From positions 1 to 12,690 of the forward strand of contig JBJXGF010000094.1 in assembly GCA_046153015.1 (NCBI GenBank): a stretch of DNA of 12,690 nucleotides, written 5' to 3'. The notes beneath the pieces are model-generated. The model saw only the letters and a program-made list of their open reading frames with translations, did no database searches and was not told the DNA's origin. Positions 6,126 through 11,861 of this stretch are shown one piece after another. How positions within the stretch are numbered: the stretch's first letter is position 1; the number at the start of each line of letters is the position of its first letter. Source of the stretch: JBJXGF01 sp046153015 (GTDB lineage Bacteria; Actinomycetota; Acidimicrobiia; Acidimicrobiales; CAIXPF01). A program made the position numbers and the translations under genes.

Positions 6126-7286
6126 GTGCTGTACGCGGTCGCTGCGCTGGTGTCGCTCGGTCTCGGAGCGATGGTCTCGCTGCTGGCCGAGCTGCAGGAC
6201 GTGCACGACCTGCCCGCCTGGGGCGTCGGGGTCATTGCGTCGTCGTCGTTCGTCAGCGGCCTGATCGCGCAGCTCTGCCTGGCCACCTACGCCGACCGGG
6301 GCCACGTGCGGCGCATGATCGTGCTGGGCGCGGCGTTTCCCGCCATCGGCTTGGCCTTGATGGGCGTGGCCACCGACGTGTGGGAGTTCGCCGCCGGTCG
6401 AGCCCTGATCGGATTGGGCCTGGGTCTGTTCGTGCCCGCGGCCCGCAAGGTGATCCTGCTGCGTGACCCGCATCGGTCCGGGGAGGCGTTGGGCCGGTTG
6501 GTGGGGGCCGAGATCTGCGGGTTCGTGGTGGGCCCGCCGCTCGGGGCGGCGATCGCCGCGTTTCGCGGTCCGCACGCACCGTTCCTGCTGCTCGGCGTGC
6601 TCGTGGCCGCGTGGGTGCCGGCCGTGGCCATGATGACGCTGCCGCCCGGCGCGCTCGCCGCCCGCCCCGCAGGCGACGAGCTCGACCCCCGGGTGCAGAC
6701 GCGCCTGCTCGCCGAGCCGGAGGTGCGGGCCACGCTCGCCTTCAGCGCGGCGATGTTCCTCGAGGTCGGCGTGTTCGACACGGTCTGGGCTCGCCATCTC
6801 ACCGACCGGGGCGCGTCGACCCTGTTCGTGGGCGTCACGTTCGCCGTGTTCGGCGTGCCCCTGGCGCTGTTGAGCGCGCTCGGCGGTCGGCTGGCCGACA
6901 GCGTGGGCGCTCTGCGCCTGGCGCGGCTGAGCCTCGCGCTCGGGGCGCCGGCGATGGTCGCGTACGGGCAGCTCGATGCGTTGTGGCTGCTGGCGGCGCT
7001 GGCCTTCGCCCACGCCGTGTTCGACGCCGCGGCGCTGCCGGCGCTGCAGAGCGCCATGGCGGCGGCGACGCCGCAGCGGGACGCGGCCGCCGGCCAGGGC
7101 CTGCTCGAGTCGACCAACCTGGCGATGGGCGCGGTGGCAGCCCTGGCGGCCTCGCCGCTCTACCACCTGGCCGGCGGGGCCTGGGTCTTCGGCGTGTCCG
7201 GCGTCGGGATGCTCGGGTTCTGGGTGCTCGGGGCGTCGTGGTCGAAGCGGGCTGCGTTGTTGCGAGCCCCCGCACCCCTCGGCTGA
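6126..7286 (+). CDS. Major facilitator superfamily transporter
   Basis: This 386-residue, very hydrophobic protein should sit in the cytoplasmic membrane. About 12 helices can be read, with approximate spans 4-22, 32-52, 63-82, 88-107, 127-146, 152-170, then a hydrophilic central loop (171-203), and 204-222, 231-250, 266-284, 287-308, 330-345 and 352-370. The loop between helices 2 and 3 carries YADRGHVRRM, a form of MFS motif A, and a weaker echo, GGRLADSVGALRLARL, follows helix 8. Helix 4 has GRALIGLGLGLFVPAARK, resembling the arginine-bearing motif B of drug:proton antiporters. It is therefore probably a proton-driven exporter or a small-solute carrier; the substrate cannot be told. The length is at the short end for MFS, but both six-helix halves are present. 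Confidence 0.85.
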   Translation: MLYAVAALVSLGLGAMVSLLAELQDVHDLPAWGVGVIASSSFVSGLIAQLCLATYADRGHVRRMIVLGAAFPAIGLALMGVATDVWEFAAGRALIGLGLGLFVPAARKVILLRDPHRSGEALGRLVGAEICGFVVGPPLGAAIAAFRGPHAPFLLLGVLVAAWVPAVAMMTLPPGALAARPAGDELDPRVQTRLLAEPEVRATLAFSAAMFLEVGVFDTVWARHLTDRGASTLFVGVTFAVFGVPLALLSALGGRLADSVGALRLARLSLALGAPAMVAYGQLDALWLLAALAFAHAVFDAAALPALQSAMAAATPQRDAAAGQGLLESTNLAMGAVAALAASPLYHLAGGAWVFGVSGVGMLGFWVLGASWSKRAALLRAPAPLG

Positions 7287-7344
7287 CCGGCCCGCAGCCT
7301 GCGCCGCCCGGCCACGGCCACGAGCGCCGGGCCGTGCACCGTTG

Positions 7345-7504
7345 CCGTTGCCCGCCCGCTGGGGATTCTCCGGTGACGATTCGAAGGCGGGCGCGGTCCG
7401 GGTTGGGGCCGTGGGGCCACCCGCCGAGAACGCCGGCAGCGGCAGGCTCGGCGCTTGTCGTGCCGTCATTGGTCACCGGAGAATCCCCAGACAGCGAGCA
7501 ACGG
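7345..7504. repeat. 33-bp inverted repeats bounding a 160-bp element
   Basis: The left arm (7345-7377) and right arm (7472-7504) are reverse complements at 29 of 33 positions. The inner 19 bases are perfect (right arm 7472-7490 reads GTCACCGGAGAATCCCCAG), and CAACGG matches again at the outer end. The core is unusually AT-containing for this DNA. The 94-bp centre holds no ORF with a recognisable product. Two readings fit: a small non-autonomous transposable element (MITE-like), or a large RNA/DNA stem. No target-site duplication is visible at either possible border, and I cannot place the ends in a known IS family. Confidence 0.7.
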
Positions 7505-7530
7505 GGGAGGCGTCGTCGCCCCCCGGGCCC

Positions 7531-7541
7531 GTGACTGTCAC
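7531..7541. promoter_or_regulatory. Operator-like palindrome GTGACTGTCAC
   Basis: This perfect 5+1+5 palindrome ends 10 bp before the -10 box of the zinc-protein gene, covering the -35/spacer zone. It is a plausible repressor or activator site, possibly autoregulatory, but half-sites this short can arise by chance. Confidence 0.3.
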
Positions 7542-7551
7542 ACCCTCTCGG

Positions 7552-7557
7552 TATCTT
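7552..7557 (+). promoter_or_regulatory. -10 box for the zinc-protein gene, leaderless
   Basis: TATCTT lies 6 nt before ATG 7564. It supports that start over an in-frame GTG at 7531, which would lie upstream of the predicted transcript. Confidence 0.5.
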
Positions 7558-7563
7558 CCGGGA

Positions 7564-8085
7564 ATGGAGATCGCCAAGAACACGTTCGCCTGCCGCTGGT
7601 GCGCCACGGTCTTTCCCCGTCGCGTGTTGTGCGGGCGCAAGCCCCACTACTGCGGGCGGAGCTGTCGCCAGCGGGCCTATGAGCATCGCCGGCGCGGGCG
7701 GGCCGAGCACGGCCGGCCCCGGCCTACCCTGGTCGAGCCGCTCCGCGGGATGCGTCGCGCGCCGGCCTACGAGGCGGGCGTCCACCTTGGGCCCCGCCAC
7801 GCCCTGCGGGTCGACGGCATCGCCGACCGTCGCCGCCTGCGCCCCACCTTGTGCGGCGCACTGGCTCGGCCCGTCCCGTACCCGTTCTCGCCGGTCGATC
7901 ACACGGCCTGTCGCACCTGTCGCCGCGTGGCCGAACGCTTCCCGGCGCCGCGGGAGCTGCAGGTGTCGAACGACTTGGCGCTGGTGACCGCCCTGTTCGC
8001 CCACTTCCGGCGGGAACGGGCGCGCCCCCGGCGGCGGCCGCTGGCGGCGCTGGTCGACGAGCTGCTCGCAGCCAGCCCCGTGTGA
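7564..8085 (+). CDS. Small protein with two predicted zinc-binding sites
   Basis: The 173-residue basic protein is not assigned to a named family. Its N-terminus has C10-x2-C13 and C30-x3-C34, followed by RQRAYEHRRR. The YC..xCRQRAY pattern recurs in small actinobacterial zinc-ribbon proteins. A second possible site in the middle consists of H79, C97 (in LCG), and C116-x2-C119 (CRTCRR, preceded by H113). This resembles another small actinobacterial zinc-ribbon layout in which LCG precedes a C-x2-C pair. The rest is Arg-rich with a helical C-terminus (residues 136-171). A nucleic-acid-binding role, such as transcription regulation, is an inference from the zinc knuckles and basic charge. It sits directly downstream of the inverted-repeat element and a possible operator. 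Its stop is 4 bp from that of the convergent crotonase gene. Confidence 0.72.
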   Translation: MEIAKNTFACRWCATVFPRRVLCGRKPHYCGRSCRQRAYEHRRRGRAEHGRPRPTLVEPLRGMRRAPAYEAGVHLGPRHALRVDGIADRRRLRPTLCGALARPVPYPFSPVDHTACRTCRRVAERFPAPRELQVSNDLALVTALFAHFRRERARPRRRPLAALVDELLAASPV

Positions 8086-8089
8086 GGAG

Positions 8090-8890
8090 TCAGCGGCCCT
8101 TGAACTCCGGCCGGCGCTTCTCGAGGAAGGCCTGCGCGCCCTCGCGGTAGTCCTCGGAGCGGAAGCACGCCTCGGCGAACTGGCGCACGCGGTCGAGGTC
8201 GCGCTTGTCGGGGTCGCGCAACCGTTCCCTGATGGCGGCCTTCACCGTGCGGATGGTGAGCGGCGCGTTCTCTGCGATCTGGGACGCGATCTGCGCCACC
8301 GTCGGCTCCAGCTCGTCCTCGGGCACCGCCCGGTTGATGAGCCCGATGCGGGCCGCTTCGGCGGCGTCGAGCCGGCGGGCGGTGAAGAGGATCTCGGCGG
8401 CCTGGCCCGGCCCCACGAGGTCCATCAGCGCGGCCACGCCCGGGTAGCCGTAGCCGACGCCGAGTCGAGCGGCGGGAATGGCGAACACCGACTGCTCGGA
8501 CGCGATGCGGATGTCGGCCCGGATCGCCATCAACACCCCGCCGCCCATGCAGATGCCGCGGATCATCGCCACGACCGGCTTCTCGAAGGCGGCGAAGGCC
8601 TTCCCCACCGCTTCGGCCGCCGCGTCGTACTCCTGGCGCGCCTCGATCGTGGTGCGGCGCTCGCCGAACTCGGAGATGTCGGCGCCGGAGATGAACGCCC
8701 GCTCGCCGGCGCCGCGCAGCACCACGGCCCGCACGTCGTCGGAAGCGGCGAAGCGTTCGAGCACCGGCGGCAGCGCCTGCTGCATCGACATCGAGATGGC
8801 GTTGTGTCGGGCCGGGTTGTTGAACACGATCCAGCCGACCCCGTCCTCGATGCGGGCCAGCAGGCGCTCGGCGCCGGTATCGATCTCCAT
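8090..8890 (-). CDS. Enoyl-CoA hydratase/isomerase (crotonase) family protein
   Basis: The 266-residue product has the crotonase fold. The oxyanion-hole segments are FISGADI (67-73) and GICMGGGVLMAIRADIR (112-128), and the C-terminus ends AFLEKRRPEFKGR, typical of the family. Aligned on D126, the two glutamates that catalyse hydration in rat enoyl-CoA hydratase (E144, E164) are L120 and A140. A standard hydratase reaction is therefore doubtful; isomerase, hydrolase or lyase chemistry on a CoA thioester is possible. It is the last gene of the operon with the CaiB-type transferase. The upstream stop codon runs into its ribosome site as TGAAAGGA (8908-8901), so translation is probably coupled. 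Transcription ends facing the zinc-protein gene 4 bp away, with no terminator seen. Confidence 0.85.
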   Translation of the reverse strand: MEIDTGAERLLARIEDGVGWIVFNNPARHNAISMSMQQALPPVLERFAASDDVRAVVLRGAGERAFISGADISEFGERRTTIEARQEYDAAAEAVGKAFAAFEKPVVAMIRGICMGGGVLMAIRADIRIASEQSVFAIPAARLGVGYGYPGVAALMDLVGPGQAAEILFTARRLDAAEAARIGLINRAVPEDELEPTVAQIASQIAENAPLTIRTVKAAIRERLRDPDKRDLDRVRQFAEACFRSEDYREGAQAFLEKRRPEFKGR

Positions 8891-8900
8891 CGTGGTTCGG

Positions 8901-8905
8901 TCCTT
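8901..8905 (-). promoter_or_regulatory. Shine-Dalgarno site of the distal crotonase
   Basis: AAGGA on the minus strand follows directly after the TGA of the CoA-transferase gene and lies 10 nt before ATG 8890. It supports this start and translational coupling. Confidence 0.55.
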
Positions 8906-10084
8906 TCAGACGGCCCCGGCGGCGCGGAGCTCGGCGATCTCGGCGGGAGTGAACCCGGCCTCGGCGAGCACCTCGTCGGTGTGCTCCCCGAGATCGGGGC
9001 TGTGACGGCGCACGGCGGGGTCCACGCCGCCGAGGTTGACCGCGTTGCGCACGATCGCCAGCTCGCCGAGGCTCGGGTGGGCGACCGGCGTCTCGATGCC
9101 GAGATGGCGGACCTGCGGGTCGGCGAACACCTCGTCCATCGCGTAGACGGGCCCGCAGGGCACGCCCGCCTCGTTGAGGACCGCGATCCACTCGGCGCTC
9201 GGTCGGGTGCGCAGCCGCTCCTCCACCCGGGCGTTGAGCTGCTCCCGGTTCTTCGAGCGCAGCCCCGCCGTCTTGTAGAGCGGGTCCTCGAGCAGCTCGG
9301 GCGCGCCGATGACCTCGCAGAAGCGCTTGTAGAGCCGTCCGCTCGGCCCGGCGATGTTGATGTGGCCGTCGGCGGTGGGGAAGCAGCCCATCGGGATGCC
9401 GGTGGGATGGTGGTTGCCGGCCTGGGGCGGCACCACGCGATCCATCGTCCAGCGGGTGGCCTGGAAGTCGAGCATCGCGATCTGGGACTCGAGCAGCGAG
9501 GTGTGCACCCACCGGCCCTCGCCGGTGCGGTCCCGCTCGTGGAGGGCCACCAGGATCCCGATCGAGAGGTACATGCCGGCGGCGAGATCGGCGATCGGCA
9601 CCCCGACGCGGACCGGGCCCTGCCCGGGCAGCCCGGTGATCGACATGAGCCCGCCGAGGCCCTGGGCGATCTGGTCCACCCCGCCCCGGTCGGCGTAGGG
9701 GCCCTCCTGGCCGAAGCCCGAGATCGACCCGTACACGAGCCGCGGGTTGAGGGCCCGGAGCGACTCGTAGTCGACGCCGAGGCGGGTCTTCACCGGCGCC
9801 CGCCAGTTCTCGACCACCACGTCGGCGGTCTCGACGAGGCGGTAGAACGCCGCCCGGCCCGCCTCGGATTTCAGGTCGATCGTGACCGAGCGCTTGTTGC
9901 GGTGCAGGTTCTGGAAGTCCGACCCGTGACGGTCGGCGGCGATGATCGCCTCGTTGCCGCCCTCGCGGGGCGGCGCCTCCACCCGGATCACGTCGGCCCC
10001 CCAGTCGGCGAGCTGGCGCACCGCGGTGGGCCCGGCCCGGGCGACGGTCAGGTCCAGCACTCGCACGTCGTCGAGCGGGAGCAT
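8906..10084 (-). CDS. CaiB/BaiF-family (class III) CoA-transferase
   Basis: Class III CoA-transferases move CoA between carboxylic acids through an aspartyl-CoA intermediate. The 392-residue length is typical. The N-terminal Rossmann part has LDLTVARAGPTAVRQLADWGADVIRVE (10-36). It is followed by NKRSVTIDLKSEAGR (63-77), the VVVENWRAP segment (89-97), YGSISGFGQEGPY (118-130), and the predicted catalytic Asp166 in VPIADLAAGMYLSIGIL. The later GVPCGPV motif near residue 300 is also characteristic. The substrate (succinate, carnitine-like, bile or aromatic acids in known members) cannot be inferred. It lies between two crotonase genes: 3 nt after the stop of the upstream one and 15 nt before the start of the downstream one. 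It therefore probably activates the acid whose CoA ester the crotonases then use. Confidence 0.93.
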   Translation of the reverse strand: MLPLDDVRVLDLTVARAGPTAVRQLADWGADVIRVEAPPREGGNEAIIAADRHGSDFQNLHRNKRSVTIDLKSEAGRAAFYRLVETADVVVENWRAPVKTRLGVDYESLRALNPRLVYGSISGFGQEGPYADRGGVDQIAQGLGGLMSITGLPGQGPVRVGVPIADLAAGMYLSIGILVALHERDRTGEGRWVHTSLLESQIAMLDFQATRWTMDRVVPPQAGNHHPTGIPMGCFPTADGHINIAGPSGRLYKRFCEVIGAPELLEDPLYKTAGLRSKNREQLNARVEERLRTRPSAEWIAVLNEAGVPCGPVYAMDEVFADPQVRHLGIETPVAHPSLGELAIVRNAVNLGGVDPAVRRHSPDLGEHTDEVLAEAGFTPAEIAELRAAGAV

Positions 10085-10087
10085 CGC

Positions 10088-10909
10088 TCAGCGCCCCATG
10101 AACTGCGGGGGCCGCTTCTCGACGAAGGCCTGCGCCGCCTCGCGGTGGTCCTCGGTCGTGCCCAGGCGGGACATGGCGATGGCCTCGGCGTCGAGGTGGG
10201 TCCGCAGGTCCGACCCGATCGCCCGGTTGATGTTCTCCTTGATGTAGCGCTGCGCGAGGAGCGGCCCGTTGGCGAACGCGGCGGCCCGGGTCCGCCAGGC
10301 CTGCTCGAACTCGTCGTCGGGCGCCACCCAGTTCACCAGGCCGAGGTCCTTCGCCTCGGCCGCGCTGAGCCGGTCCCCGGTGAGGTACAGCTCGCGGGCC
10401 TTCGCCGCGCCGATCAGCTGGGTGATGAACCACGAGCCGCCGAAATCTCCGGAGAAGCCGACCTTCACGAAGGCGGTGGTGAGGATGGCCGATTCGGCGG
10501 CCACCCGCACGTCGCAGGCCAACGCGATCGACAGGCCGGCGCCCGCCGCGGCGCCTGGGATGGCGGCCAGCGTGACCTTGGGGAACTCGGCCAGCCCGGC
10601 GGCGACCGCCGACTGGCGACGACGCAGGTCGTCGATGCGGCCCTCGACCCCGAGCGCGGGCGCGGCGCCGGAGTTGCGGGCGTTCATCGCCTTCACGTCG
10701 CCGCCGGCGCAGAACGCCCGGCCGGCGCCGGTGAGCACCAGGCAGCCCACGTCGGGGTCCTCGGCGAGGGCCGGCAGCAGGCGAGCCATCGCGTCGAAGA
10801 TCTCGGGATGCAGCGCGTTGCGGGCCTCGGGACGGTTGAGGGTCAGCACCGCCACCCGATCCTCAACGTCGGCCAACAGGTGCTCGGTGCCGGTGTCGAG
10901 CCTGCTCAT
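10088..10909 (-). CDS. Crotonase-family protein, PaaG-like isomerase type
   Basis: The 273-residue protein has crotonase oxyanion motifs FCAGGDV (66-72) and PGAAAGAGLSIALACDVR (118-135), and a C-terminus ending AFVEKRPPQFMGR. Aligned on D133, the two hydratase glutamates are replaced by S127 and F147. An aspartate is present in GFSGDFGGSW (D155). An Asp there with missing glutamates is the pattern of isomerase-type crotonases such as PaaG, so isomerisation of an enoyl- or epoxy-acyl-CoA is more likely than hydration. It is the first gene of the three-gene operon. The promoter candidate TACGTT (10947-10942) would give a leader of about 25 nt, with a G-rich run (GGGGGGCGAG) before ATG 10909. 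It resembles the distal crotonase at both ends, but their active-site residues differ. Confidence 0.87.
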   Translation of the reverse strand: MSRLDTGTEHLLADVEDRVAVLTLNRPEARNALHPEIFDAMARLLPALAEDPDVGCLVLTGAGRAFCAGGDVKAMNARNSGAAPALGVEGRIDDLRRRQSAVAAGLAEFPKVTLAAIPGAAAGAGLSIALACDVRVAAESAILTTAFVKVGFSGDFGGSWFITQLIGAAKARELYLTGDRLSAAEAKDLGLVNWVAPDDEFEQAWRTRAAAFANGPLLAQRYIKENINRAIGSDLRTHLDAEAIAMSRLGTTEDHREAAQAFVEKRPPQFMGR

Positions 10910-10941
10910 CTCGCCCCCCAGGGTCGCGGTTCAACCGGCGT

Positions 10942-10947
10942 AACGTA
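10942..10947 (-). promoter_or_regulatory. -10 box of the crotonase/CoA-transferase operon
   Basis: TACGTT on the minus strand lies in the 47-bp gap after the lyase-family gene and 32 bp before ATG 10909. It predicts a short leader and lets the three genes be expressed separately from the lyase gene. Read-through from upstream is also possible, since no terminator is visible. Confidence 0.4.
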
Positions 10948-10956
10948 CCCCGCCGC

Positions 10957-11832
10957 TCACGTGCCCGGCTCGGTGGTGGCCCGCTCCAGGTCATACAGCG
11001 GCTCGAGGCCGGCCACCCGCTGGAGGGTCTCGTAGATCTTCCACACCTCGCGGGCCGGCCGCCCGGTCGAGTCCTCCTCCAGGTAGCGGCGGTAGGACTC
11101 GCGCATGGCGTCGTAGGCCAGCACCTGGCCGGTGAACGGATCGATCACCAGCCGCCAGCCGAGCGCGGCCCACTCCGCCTTGGTGTGGGTCGAGAACGAG
11201 GCCATGGCGGCCAGCGGCGCGCCGTCGAGCAGCTCGGGGGCGGCCCGCCACTGCTCCTCGGTCTGGGGGAAGAGCATGAGCAGGTCGGCGCCGGCGGCCC
11301 GGTACGCCCGGGCCCGGGCGATCGCCTGCTCCCACCCCTCGTGGCGGACCGCGCCGGTGCGGGCGATGATCAGGAACCCGGGGTCGGTGCGCGCCGCCGC
11401 CGCGGCGGCGATCTTGGCCGTCATCTCCTCCAGCGGGATCAAGTGCTCGACCCCACGGTGATGGCTGACCCGTTTCGGGGCCACCTGGTCCTCCAGCTCC
11501 ACCGCTGCGGCGCCGGCCGCCTCGAGCTCCCAGATGGCCCGGGCGGCGTGGACCGCGTCGCCGAAGCCCACGCCGCCGTCGACGATCAGCGGCGCGGCGC
11601 AGCGTTGGGTGATGCGCCGGGCGGCGTCGGCCACCTCGGTGAGCGTGAGCAGCGCCTCGGACACCGCGTACGCGTAGCCCAGCCCGCCCCCGGACAAGTA
11701 GGCCGCGCCGTAGCCGAGCTCGTCGATCATGCGGCCCTGCAGCGGTTCCAGGCACACCGGCGCGAAGACCGGCGCCTCGCGCTCGAGCCGCTGGCGCAGC
11801 AGGCGGCGCGCTGGGGTTGTGTCGGCGGTCAT
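10957..11832 (-). CDS. Isocitrate lyase/PEP mutase family protein
   Basis: This 291-residue beta/alpha-barrel protein belongs to the family of 2-methylisocitrate lyase, oxaloacetate decarboxylase and PEP mutase, which cleave or rearrange 2-oxo or dicarboxylic acids with Mg2+. Family landmarks are CLEPLQGRMIDELGYGAAYLSG (27-48), VDGGVGFGDA (84-93), ELEDQVAPKR (112-121) and IIARTGA (155-161). Several active-site residues differ from the norm. The DxDTGYG metal motif keeps D85 but has Gly at 87; KRCGH of the lyases reads KRVSH, so the catalytic Cys is lost; ARTDA reads ARTGA. A classical methylisocitrate lyase is therefore unlikely. ATG 11832 is chosen because a strong purine-rich site (GGGGGGAGGGG) precedes it; the longer open frame to 12435 crosses the upstream gene. 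It is probably cotranscribed with that gene, 29 nt away. Confidence 0.82.
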   Translation of the reverse strand: MTADTTPARRLLRQRLEREAPVFAPVCLEPLQGRMIDELGYGAAYLSGGGLGYAYAVSEALLTLTEVADAARRITQRCAAPLIVDGGVGFGDAVHAARAIWELEAAGAAAVELEDQVAPKRVSHHRGVEHLIPLEEMTAKIAAAAAARTDPGFLIIARTGAVRHEGWEQAIARARAYRAAGADLLMLFPQTEEQWRAAPELLDGAPLAAMASFSTHTKAEWAALGWRLVIDPFTGQVLAYDAMRESYRRYLEEDSTGRPAREVWKIYETLQRVAGLEPLYDLERATTEPGT

Positions 11833-11835
11833 GTC

Positions 11836-11846
11836 CCCTCCCCCCG
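11836..11846 (-). promoter_or_regulatory. Shine-Dalgarno site of the lyase-family gene
   Basis: GGGGGGAGGGG on the minus strand ends 3 nt before ATG 11832 and contains GGAGG. It fixes the start inside a much longer open frame. Confidence 0.6.
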
Positions 11847-11861
11847 TCGGGCAGGGCGAGG

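Larger units (their letters stand above)
7287..7563. other. Intergenic region with a long inverted repeat and a promoter
   Basis: This 277-bp gap is the longest non-coding stretch in the window. It contains two 33-bp inverted-repeat arms around a 94-bp centre, an 11-bp palindrome at 7531-7541, and the -10 box of the zinc-protein gene at 7552. Several frames stay open through it, but none shows a recognisable protein. 7287-7344 shows nothing that I can identify. Confidence 0.6.

Noticed and set aside
7531..7563. GTG 7531 as start of the zinc protein
   Set aside because: It is in frame, but it lies within the palindrome and upstream of the TATCTT box that supports ATG 7564. The added residues show no motif. 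It cannot be fully excluded.
7899..10433. 844-codon open frame on the minus strand
   Set aside because: It runs out of frame through both crotonases and the CoA-transferase. Its product is a low-complexity Arg/Gly/Pro-rich translation typical of shadow frames in GC-rich DNA, while the genes beneath have clear family motifs.
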